From: JBBRFH01 sp038224615
Lineage (GTDB): Bacteria > Planctomycetota > Phycisphaerae > Tepidisphaerales > Tepidisphaeraceae
Assembly (NCBI GenBank): GCA_038224615.1
Contig: JBBRFH010000211.1
Location: 1-6,250, forward strand
Length of the DNA stretch: 6,250 bases
Direction: 5' to 3'
The position numbers were made by a program, and so were the translations under genes. Of the stretch, positions 1 through 4,638 are shown piece after piece. Position 1 is the stretch's first letter, and every line of letters begins with the position of its first letter. The notes beneath the pieces were generated by a model. That model did not search any database, had not been told where the DNA came from, and saw only the letters and a program-made list of their open reading frames with translations.

Positions 1-423
1 GGTGCGCAGAACGTATTCCTTGACGACTTCAAACCCGCCGTCGAGGTAGATCGCCGCGACAGCGCTCTCGTACACCGCCGCCGCCAGTGATGAAGGCATC
101 AGGGCGCGGTTGGTGATGCCCTTGCCGATGATGAGCAGGTCGGCGAGTCCGGTTTCGATCGCGACCTCAGCACAGATCTTTCGCGACACGACGGCCGACT
201 TGATCTTGGTGAGGTCGCCCTCAAGCAGCGTGGGGAAGCGCTTGAAGAGCTGTTCGCAGATGATCAGATCCAGGACGGCATCGCCGAGGAACTCCATGCG
301 CTCGTTGCTTTTGAGCCGCGAGTCGGCAATCGAGGCATGGGTCAGGGATTCTTCGAGGAGTTCGAGGCTGTTGAACTGGTAGCCAAGCACTTGCTGGGCC
401 TTGGCCTGTTCTTCTGGAGACAC
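1..423 (-). CDS. rnc: Ribonuclease III, N-terminal part (cut by window edge)
   Basis: This is the start of the double-strand-specific endoribonuclease that processes rRNA precursors and structured mRNAs in the cytoplasm. Seen: 141 residues from a GTG at 423. The family signature ERMEFLGDAVL lies at residues 41-51, giving the usual acidic residues E41, E44 and D48, and E119 lies in VYESAVAAIYLDGG. The frame stays open to the window edge, so the rest of the nuclease domain and the dsRNA-binding domain lie outside. The upstream in-frame stop is at 439-441, so only two starts are possible: GTG at 423 or TTG at 429 (adding MR before VSPEE). Neither has a strong Shine-Dalgarno site. Odd point: the residue three before E119, usually Asp (D114 in E. 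coli), is Ala116 here. Family assignment is secure; the exact start is not. Confidence 0.95.
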   Translation of the reverse strand, partial: MSPEEQAKAQQVLGYQFNSLELLEESLTHASIADSRLKSNERMEFLGDAVLDLIICEQLFKRFPTLLEGDLTKIKSAVVSRKICAEVAIETGLADLLIIGKGITNRALMPSSLAAAVYESAVAAIYLDGGFEVVKEYVLRT

Positions 424-447
424 GCGCAACGCTCGCTTTCATCCACC

Positions 448-461
448 GGCCCGCATGGGCC
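448..461 (-). promoter_or_regulatory. Short hairpin just upstream of rnc
   Basis: GGCCCGCATGGGCC forms a perfect 5-bp GC stem with a 4-base loop, 25 bases upstream of the GTG start of rnc on its transcribed side. In E. coli the rnc leader carries a stem-loop that RNase III itself cleaves for autoregulation. This stem is too short to be a typical RNase III site by itself, so a role is only suggested. Confidence 0.25.
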
Positions 462-551
462 AGGGATCGTGAGGACAGCCCCATCATCAACAGGCGGAAC
501 GGCGACATGAGGCGATCGAAGCGCGACAGCAGCGAGCGTGTCCGGAGCAAT

Positions 552-600
552 TCGCTACGACAACGATCCGTGGCAGACAACCACTTCGTAGACGTAGCGA
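552..600. other. Strong 49-base imperfect hairpin
   Basis: Outer arms TCGCTACG (552-559) and CGTAGCGA (593-600) pair perfectly over 8 bp. Inside, ACGA (563-566) pairs with TCGT (586-589) and GTGG (570-573) with CCAC (581-584), leaving the 7-base loop CAGACAA. The nested pairing gives one long rod with small internal loops. It lies about 130 bases upstream of rnc. It is not followed by a T run on either strand, so it is not a standard terminator. It could be a leader structure of rnc or part of an unrecognised RNA. Confidence 0.45.
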
Positions 601-726
601 CGGCTGCGAGGCACGCCAACCATGCGCAGATCACCCGAAATCGGGCTCCGCCTGAGTCGCGCCATCGGGACTGCGGCCTCCCACCAAGGACCCGTTCCCA
701 CTCGCCGGCATCGCGATTTCGCTTAC

Positions 727-771
727 GGCTCCTACCCCACCAGGGGTCGGAGTCGATGCCGGGGCGTCGAC
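727..771. other. Two adjoining GC-rich hairpins
   Basis: The first pairs 727-738 (GGCTCCTACCCC) with 743-754 (GGGGTCGGAGTC) around the loop ACCA, with one mismatch and one G-T pair. The second pairs GTCGATGC (752-759) with GCGTCGAC (764-771) around CGGG. They share bases 752-754, so they could be mutually exclusive folds. No T run follows on either strand. The function is unknown; mutually exclusive leader hairpins would fit attenuation or a structured RNA, but nothing else supports this. Confidence 0.3.
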
Positions 772-785
772 TAAACGTGACGACA

Positions 786-821
786 AAGCTAGCTTTCTAC
801 AAAACATCGGTCAATGACCAA
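786..821 (-). promoter_or_regulatory. Candidate promoter reading toward rnc
   Basis: On the minus strand, TTGGTC (816-821) and TAGAAA (794-799) are spaced by 16 bases, and an overlapping pair TTGACC (809-814) and TAGCTT (786-791) by 17. Both resemble sigma-70 -35/-10 elements only partly. The patch is richer in A+T than its surroundings and contains the dyads GGTCAATGACC and AAGCTAGCTT. If real, it would give rnc a leader of about 350 bases or drive a separate RNA. Confidence 0.2.
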
Positions 822-850
822 GTTTCGGTCGCTACAGATTTTAGAGTTCA

Positions 851-869
851 GTACGACATCATGTCGCAC
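851..869. promoter_or_regulatory. Dyad symmetric site, possible operator
   Basis: CGACAT and ATGTCG flank a single C (854-866) as perfect 6-bp arms. Allowing one mismatch, the symmetry extends to 9-bp arms (851-869). It lies about 80 bases upstream of the DAHP synthase -10 element and about 30 bases upstream of the candidate rnc-directed promoter, so it could bind a dimeric regulator. No regulator is identified. Confidence 0.25.
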
Positions 870-904
870 CCCGGAAACCCCGATCCCCGGCCCGACGGAA
901 CCCG

Positions 905-949
905 GACCCGCCTTCAGCCGTGCATAGTGCAGCGGGTCGGTTGGTTTGT
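905..949 (+). promoter_or_regulatory. Hairpin with T-rich tail before the DAHP synthase gene
   Basis: GACCCGC (905-911) pairs with GCGGGTC (932-938), and the 20-base loop holds a small inner stem TGCA-TAG-TGCA (921-931). The T-rich stretch GGTTGGTTTGTT follows directly. In RNA this would resemble an imperfect intrinsic terminator, which could act as an attenuator if transcription started further upstream. As DNA it overlaps the likely -35 region and could be an operator. The T tract is interrupted by G, so the terminator reading is weak. Confidence 0.25.
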
Positions 950-955
950 TACAAT
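947..955 (+). promoter_or_regulatory. Extended -10 promoter element for the DAHP synthase gene
   Basis: TGTTACAAT matches the extended -10 pattern TGnTAnAAT, with a good -10 hexamer TACAAT at 950-955. No good -35 is found 16-18 bases upstream (for example GTGCAG at 927-932), which is usual for extended -10 promoters. Transcription would start near 962, giving a leader of about 35 bases. Confidence 0.5.
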
Positions 956-984
956 CTGACTTTTCGCCGTACCGAACGCCTGCT

Positions 985-989
985 GGAAG
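985..989 (+). promoter_or_regulatory. Ribosome binding site that fixes the DAHP synthase start
   Basis: GGAAG lies 7 bases before the ATG at 997. It supports that ATG over the in-frame TTG at 946, which overlaps the extended -10 element and so should not be translated. Confidence 0.6.
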
Positions 990-996
990 CCGAATT

Positions 997-2100
997 ATGC
1001 CGACCGCCGCCGCCGATCTTTCGACCAAGCCTGCTGTCCCGCTGACGCCAACCCAGAACCTCAATGTCGCCGCAGTGCGGCCGATCCTGACGCCGCGCGA
1101 ACTCGAGCGGATGCTGCCCATCACGCCCGCGGCGCACCAGACCGTCGTCCAGGGTCGGGCGACGATCCGCGACATCCTCAGCGGCCGCGACCCGCGTCTG
1201 CTTGTCGTGGTCGGGCCGTGCAGTGTGCATGACGTCGACGCCGCCCGCGATTACGCCGAGCGCCTTGCCGTCCTGCGCGACCGCGTGCAGGACCAGATCT
1301 TTATTGTCATGCGCGTCTATTTCGAGAAGCCACGAACGACCGTCGGCTGGAAGGGTTTGATCAATGACCCGCACCTCGACGGCACGTTCGACATGAACAC
1401 CGGCCTTCGCCTGGCGCGGGAGCTGATGCTCTTTGTCAGCAAGCTCGGCCTGCCTTGCGCGACGGAGTTGCTTGACCCGTACGTGCCGCAGTACATCGAC
1501 GACCTGATCGCCTGGGCCGCCATCGGCGCGCGGACGACTGAATCGCAGACGCACCGGCAGATGGCGTCCGGGCTGTCGATGCCGGTCGGCTACAAGAACG
1601 GCACCGATGGCAGCGTGCAGATCGCGGTCGACGCTCTGAACGCGGCGCGCAGCAGCCACCATTTCCTCGGCATCGACGAGGACGGCAAGACGGTCATCGT
1701 CCAGACCCGCGGCAACAAGGACGGCCACATCATCCTGCGCGGCGGGCAGGACCGCCCGAACTATCAACCCGAAAACGTCGCCGACGCCGTCGAACAGCTT
1801 AAGAAGGCCGGCCTCCCGCCGCGCCTGATGGTGGACTGTTCGCACGCCAACTCATCGAAAAAGCACGAGAACCAGGCCGTCGTCTGGCAGAGCCTGATCG
1901 AGCAGCGCGTCGCCCAGGGCAAGCAGTCGCCGATCGTCGGCGTGATGATCGAGAGCAATCTCCACGAAGGCCGCCAGGACGTCGGCCCGGATCTATCGAC
2001 GCTTAAGCGCGGGGTATCGATCACCGATGCGTGCATCAACTGGGAATTGACCGAGCAACTCTTCGTCGACGGCGCTCGGCGCCTGCAAGAGAAAGCCTAG
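997..2100 (+). CDS. aroF: 3-deoxy-7-phosphoheptulonate (DAHP) synthase, class I AroF/G/H type
   Basis: It condenses phosphoenolpyruvate with erythrose 4-phosphate, the committed step of the shikimate pathway to Phe, Tyr and Trp, in the cytoplasm. The 367-residue product is slightly longer than E. coli AroG (350), with about 15 extra N-terminal residues. Family landmarks: GPCSVHD (73-79), VYFEKPRTTVGWKGL (107-121), GARTTESQ (177-184), PVGYKNGTDG (196-205), HIILRGG (244-250), DCSHANSSK (280-288), GVMIESNL (315-322) and SITDACINWE (341-350). Metal ligands equivalent to those of AroG are present: C75, H283, E319 and D344. D160 and P164 match AroG positions (D146, P150) whose mutation relieves feedback inhibition, so allosteric control is plausible, but which amino acid inhibits cannot be read from this. 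It stands between divergent rnc and a small gene 51 bases downstream. The isozyme letter is nominal. Confidence 0.96.
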   Translation: MPTAAADLSTKPAVPLTPTQNLNVAAVRPILTPRELERMLPITPAAHQTVVQGRATIRDILSGRDPRLLVVVGPCSVHDVDAARDYAERLAVLRDRVQDQIFIVMRVYFEKPRTTVGWKGLINDPHLDGTFDMNTGLRLARELMLFVSKLGLPCATELLDPYVPQYIDDLIAWAAIGARTTESQTHRQMASGLSMPVGYKNGTDGSVQIAVDALNAARSSHHFLGIDEDGKTVIVQTRGNKDGHIILRGGQDRPNYQPENVADAVEQLKKAGLPPRLMVDCSHANSSKKHENQAVVWQSLIEQRVAQGKQSPIVGVMIESNLHEGRQDVGPDLSTLKRGVSITDACINWELTEQLFVDGARRLQEKA

Positions 2101-2138
2101 CACACCACACCCACGCCGCAGGCGCTGGTGCGCATAAC

Positions 2139-2144
2139 AGGAGG
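2139..2144 (+). promoter_or_regulatory. Perfect Shine-Dalgarno site of the small gene
   Basis: AGGAGG ends 7 bases before the ATG at 2152. It is the strongest ribosome binding site in the window and is the main reason to call the 37-codon frame that follows a gene. Confidence 0.75.
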
Positions 2145-2151
2145 ACAGACC

Positions 2152-2265
2152 ATGTCGAAACATCTGCTGAAGGTTCTTGTTGCGATCGCCGCCGTAGGCA
2201 TCGCGGTTCCATTTGCGGGCGACGATTTGATTGAATCACGCACTGCTCCCCCGCTGTCATCCTGA
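2152..2265 (+). CDS. Small hydrophobic peptide, possibly truncated by a repeat
   Basis: I do not recognise a family. The 37 residues begin MSKHLLKVLVAIAAVGIAVP and continue FAGDDLIESRTAPPLSS. A basic N-terminus followed by a hydrophobic stretch (about residues 8-23) looks like a signal peptide or a single membrane helix. There is no Cys for a lipobox. It lies 51 bases after the DAHP synthase stop on the same strand and may be co-transcribed; the gap shows the Shine-Dalgarno site but no clear promoter or terminator. From about base 2248 the coding sequence is the left arm of an inverted repeat, so residues from about 33 on (APPLSS) and the TGA stop are repeat-derived. The native C-terminus may therefore have been lost, leaving a signal-peptide remnant, or the peptide may be functional as it is. 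Confidence 0.5.
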   Translation: MSKHLLKVLVAIAAVGIAVPFAGDDLIESRTAPPLSS

Positions 2266-2367
2266 GCGCAGCGAAGAATCGACTGGCAGCGGCGAAGTGC
2301 GCCGGGGACCGAATGGGCCTCAACCGTGCGAGTAGATTCTTCGCTGCGCTCAGAATGACAGCGCGGG
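2248..2367. repeat. Inverted-repeat element (HSERSEES/RCAQDD-type palindrome)
   Basis: A core 28-bp arm (2253-2280, containing TGTCATCCTGAGCGCAGCG) is repeated in reverse at 2335-2362 with one difference. With few mismatches the arms extend to 2248-2284 and 2331-2367, around a spacer of about 46 bases. Frames across the minus strand read CHSERSEES and RCAQDD, the familiar spurious translation of a palindromic repeat found interspersed in many environmental bacterial genomes. It carries no transposase, so it is a non-autonomous or REP-like element. It sits in the convergent space between the small gene and the lipoprotein gene and may fold into a transcript-end hairpin for both. No target-site duplication is obvious. 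Confidence 0.85.
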
Positions 2368-2389
2368 ATGGCAGCGCGGCATGGCAGCG
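2364..2389. repeat. Two tandem 13-base units
   Basis: CGGGATGGCAGCG (2364-2376) is followed directly by CGGCATGGCAGCG (2377-2389), differing at one base, and a degraded third unit may follow (CGGCATCACAGCG). It adjoins the right arm of the inverted repeat and shares its GCAGCG-type composition, so it may have arisen by slippage at the element's edge. Confidence 0.5.
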
Positions 2390-2435
2390 GCGGCATCACA
2401 GCGGGGGCATGAGAGCAAGCCTTTGTAGTCGATCG

Positions 2436-2963
2436 TTACCTGCGTGAGGATCGCCCACTCTCGGCGTCGCGGTCGAGGTTTGCGCCGTGCGGGCCGGGGC
2501 GGACGGGGGAGCGATTGTCGCTTCGGCTGCTGTCGCTTCGATCATCGCTGTCGCTTGAGCGCGGGCGAGCGGCGTCCTGTGAGTTGTGTTGCTGGTCTCG
2601 GTCGCGCACGCGGTCGTCGGTGTTGCGATCGCGATGATTGTCGTCGCGAGAGTCGTTGTTGCGATCGCGGCCCCGATCCCGCTCGTGATCGGAGTGATCG
2701 CGATCATCATGGTCACGGTCGTCGCGATCGCGAGACGGGTAGTAATACGGGCGGCCGCCGTAGTAATAGTGCGAGTAGACCCCGGAGCGGTAATACGGGC
2801 CGTCGACGTAGGCGTCGTAGGGGCGCGGGTCGTCGTAGTAGTACCCGTCGGCGACGACCCCATCGCTGCCAAGGCCTTCACCGTTGTAGTGGCGGTGATC
2901 GTGGGATGACGCGCATCCGGCGCTCAGCAGGCCGGTGAAGAGGATGGACAGAGCACGCCGCAT
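2436..2963 (-). CDS. Low-complexity lipoprotein, Tyr-rich then Asp/Arg-rich
   Basis: I do not recognise a family. The N-terminus MRRALSILFTGLLSAGC is a lipoprotein signal peptide with lipobox LSAGC, predicting lipidation at Cys17. Ala at +2 would permit outer-membrane sorting under the Gram-negative rule. The mature part has three zones: His/Gly-rich (18-40), Tyr-rich with YYYDD, YYRS and SHYYYGG (41-75), and a long charged stretch dominated by Asp, Arg, Ser and His (77-150), then a short Pro/Arg/Ser tail ending in TAA. The charged part looks disordered, so a surface-exposed or structural role is a guess. ATG at 2963 has no good Shine-Dalgarno site, but it gives a complete signal peptide. It lies 169 bases downstream of the S1 gene on the same strand, separated by a large palindrome. 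Frames on the other strand and the alternative minus frame are mirror artefacts of the same codon repeats. Confidence 0.75.
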   Translation of the reverse strand: MRRALSILFTGLLSAGCASSHDHRHYNGEGLGSDGVVADGYYYDDPRPYDAYVDGPYYRSGVYSHYYYGGRPYYYPSRDRDDRDHDDRDHSDHERDRGRDRNNDSRDDNHRDRNTDDRVRDRDQQHNSQDAARPRSSDSDDRSDSSRSDNRSPVRPGPHGANLDRDAESGRSSRR

Positions 2964-2978
2964 TCAGAATGGTAGACA

Positions 2979-3000
2979 CCCATCCGGCGGCAAGGATGGG
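2979..3000 (-). promoter_or_regulatory. Small stem-loop in the lipoprotein gene leader
   Basis: CCCATCC (2979-2985) pairs perfectly with GGATGGG (2994-3000) around an 8-base loop, 15 bases upstream of the ATG at 2963. In the transcript it would sit where the ribosome loads and could affect translation. No T run follows. Confidence 0.3.
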
Positions 3001-3027
3001 CTGCGCGCGAATTCGTGCGATCTGCAA

Positions 3028-3094
3028 GTTTAGCATCGCGGTTTACCGCGGGCTCGAGCGGTCGAAAAGCCTGCGGTAAAACGCGACGCTAAAC
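3028..3094. repeat. Long imperfect palindrome between S1 and lipoprotein genes
   Basis: Arms of 26 bases (3028-3053 and 3069-3094) match in reverse complement with three differences. The ends are GTTTAGC and GCTAAAC. The 15-base centre contains TCGA-GCGG-TCGA, so nearly the whole element can fold into one hairpin. It lies 38 bases past the S1 stop codon, so it could end or protect that transcript, but there is no T run on the minus strand. Its symmetry and position in a gene-end space suggest a REP- or MITE-like repeat. Confidence 0.6.
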
Positions 3095-3132
3095 GAGCGC
3101 ATCGTCACCGCAAGCAATCGAGATAACTCGGA

Positions 3133-4638
3133 CTACTTGAACCAGCCCGATTCCAGCCCGCCACGCAACTGCTTGGGCTTCTTCGGCTTCACGGGCGGCG
3201 CGGCGGCGGCGGCGGCTTCGTCGGCGGCGGCCTGAGCCAACGCGGCGGCGACTTCCTTCACCTGCTTGATCGACAGGCTGATCCGACGCTTCTCGGCGTC
3301 CACCTCCACGATCCGCACCTCGACCTGTTGCCCGGGCTTCGCCACTTCGCCCACACTCTTGATGCGCTGCGACGCCAGTTCCGAGATGTGGACCAGGCCT
3401 TCAAGGCCCGGCTCGAGCTCGACGAACGCGCCGAAGTCGACCGTGCGGGTGATCGTGCCGGTCACGACATCGAACTTGTGATACTTCTCAGAGGCCGTCT
3501 TCCACGGGTCCGGGCCGGCCTGACGAAGCGACAGGCTCATCTTCTTTGCCGACGGATCGAGCGAGATCACCGACAGCTTGATGATGTCATCCTGCTTCAG
3601 CACATCGCTGACGGTGTTGATGCGCTGCCAACTGATTTCGCTGATGGGCAGGAGCGCCTCCAGGCCGTCCTCGATCTCGATGAAGGCGCCGAATTTCTCG
3701 ATCCGCGCGACGCGGCCGGTCACCGATGTGCCGACGGGGTACTTGGCTTCCACGCCCGCCCACGGGTCGGCCATGAGCTGCTTGAGGCTGAGGCTGATCT
3801 TGCCCGTGTCGCGATCGAACTTCGTCACCTTCACGTCAACGATGTCACCTTCGCGCACGACGTCGCTGGCCTTGGTGCCGCGGCGGTGCGTGAGTTCGCT
3901 GACGTGGATCAGCCCGTCGGCGCCGCCCAGATCGACGAACGCACCGTACTCCATCACGCTGCGGATCGTGCCACGGCGCGTCTGGCCTTCGGCGAGTTCC
4001 TCGAAGAGCTTGCCCTTGAGCTCGTTCCGCTCGGCCTCGACGATTTGTCGGCGCGAGACGATCAGATTTTTTCCGCGGCGATCGACCTTCTGCACGGCCA
4101 CCTTGATGCGCTGGCCGAGGAAGACCGAGATGTCCTTGTGAAACTGCACGTCGATCTGCCCCGCCGGCATGAAAGCGCGGAGCGTGCCGATCTGCACTTC
4201 GAGCCCGCCTTTGTTCACGCCGGAGACCTGGCCTTCAAGCACCTGGCCGGGCTGGATCAAGTCGATGTCCGTCGTACTGACGGCGGCACCTTTCTTGTTC
4301 AGCCGGTAGATGCTTTCCTGCTCGTCGTAGCGCTCGACGTTGAACTCGACCACTTCCCCGACGTGCGGCTCGACCTCGAACTGGTCAAGCGGCGCGACGC
4401 CCTGGTTCTTGCCGTCAAGCTCGATGAGGATCTCGTTCTTGGGAAGGTTGATTGAGTGAACCGTCCCGGTCACGAGGCCCTTCATCCGCTCGCGCCCCTC
4501 CTTTGTGGGGTCAGAGACGCCGATCAACTCGTCGATCGACACGCCCGCGAGGGCATCGTCGATGGATTTGTCGAGTTCGGGGTCGACGTCGATGCGGAAC
4601 TTCTCTTTACTCTGGTCTGCGAACGAATCTTGGGTCAT
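3133..4638 (-). CDS. rpsA: S1-domain RNA-binding protein, ribosomal protein S1-like
   Basis: It most likely is ribosomal protein S1, which binds mRNA on the 30S subunit and helps initiation on messages with weak Shine-Dalgarno sites. The 501 residues show five S1 (OB-fold) domains at about 53-115, 130-197, 217-286, 302-372 and 389-458. The later ones carry typical motifs: YGAFVDLGGADGLIHVSEL (231-249), FGAFIEIEDGLEALLPISEI (316-335) and FGAFVELEPGLEGLVHISEL (402-421). The first two diverge, as in S1 where they contact the ribosome. An Ala-rich helix-like stretch (463-480) and a basic tail with KPKKPKQ follow. E. coli S1 has six domains and 557 residues; shorter S1 proteins are common elsewhere. 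ATG at 4638 has no Shine-Dalgarno site, as in E. coli rpsA. A general S1-domain regulator is the alternative. The upstream space is divergent with the propeller gene. Confidence 0.9.
   Translation of the reverse strand: MTQDSFADQSKEKFRIDVDPELDKSIDDALAGVSIDELIGVSDPTKEGRERMKGLVTGTVHSINLPKNEILIELDGKNQGVAPLDQFEVEPHVGEVVEFNVERYDEQESIYRLNKKGAAVSTTDIDLIQPGQVLEGQVSGVNKGGLEVQIGTLRAFMPAGQIDVQFHKDISVFLGQRIKVAVQKVDRRGKNLIVSRRQIVEAERNELKGKLFEELAEGQTRRGTIRSVMEYGAFVDLGGADGLIHVSELTHRRGTKASDVVREGDIVDVKVTKFDRDTGKISLSLKQLMADPWAGVEAKYPVGTSVTGRVARIEKFGAFIEIEDGLEALLPISEISWQRINTVSDVLKQDDIIKLSVISLDPSAKKMSLSLRQAGPDPWKTASEKYHKFDVVTGTITRTVDFGAFVELEPGLEGLVHISELASQRIKSVGEVAKPGQQVEVRIVEVDAEKRRISLSIKQVKEVAAALAQAAADEAAAAAAPPVKPKKPKQLRGGLESGWFK

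Larger units (their letters stand above)
424..996. other. Intergenic region without a convincing protein gene
   Basis: This stretch separates the divergent rnc and DAHP synthase genes. The longer open frames here, for example 507-959 plus and 221-634 minus, read as Arg/Ser/Pro-rich text with no family resemblance, so I do not call them. I looked for RNase P RNA, tmRNA, SRP RNA, 6S RNA and tRNA signatures on both strands and recognised none. What it does hold is a set of hairpins (448-461, 552-600, 634-645, 727-771, 905-938), a less GC-rich patch around 776-860 with possible promoter elements, and a perfect-arm dyad at 854-866. It most likely carries the control regions and leaders of both flanking genes. 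An unrecognised small RNA is possible. Confidence 0.6.

Noticed and set aside
221..634. 137-codon minus-strand frame overlapping the rnc start
   Set aside because: It overlaps rnc on the same strand in another frame, and only the rnc frame carries recognisable family motifs.
507..959. 150-codon frame on the plus strand upstream of the DAHP synthase gene
   Set aside because: The translation is Arg/Ser/Pro/His-rich with no domain, no Shine-Dalgarno site, and it covers the hairpins and the promoter.
946..996. TTG start at 946 extending the DAHP synthase N-terminus by 17 residues
   Set aside because: It overlaps the extended -10 element, has no Shine-Dalgarno site, and the added residues have no family resemblance; ATG 997 has GGAAG at the right distance.
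949..1845. 298-codon frame antisense to the DAHP synthase gene
   Set aside because: It mirrors the codon bias of a well-recognised gene on the other strand and has no family features.
2097..2399. 100-codon minus frame with HSERSEES and RCAQDD
   Set aside because: This is the typical false translation of the palindromic repeat, not a protein gene.
2396..2881. 161-codon Thr/Ala-rich minus-strand frame
   Set aside because: It is a shifted reading of the same low-complexity lipoprotein sequence and has no signal peptide.
2586..2909. 107-codon, very hydrophobic plus-strand frame resembling a membrane protein
   Set aside because: It is the antisense image of the Asp/Arg codon repeats (GATCGC read as ATC/GCG/GTC), lacks charged loops in a normal pattern, and competes with a frame that has a clear lipobox.
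3028..3094. Rho-independent terminator for the S1 gene
   Set aside because: The stem is long and imperfect and no T run follows on the minus strand, so it is listed as a palindromic repeat instead.
3328..4455. 375-codon plus-strand frame
   Set aside because: It is antisense to the S1 gene, whose five domains are unmistakable.
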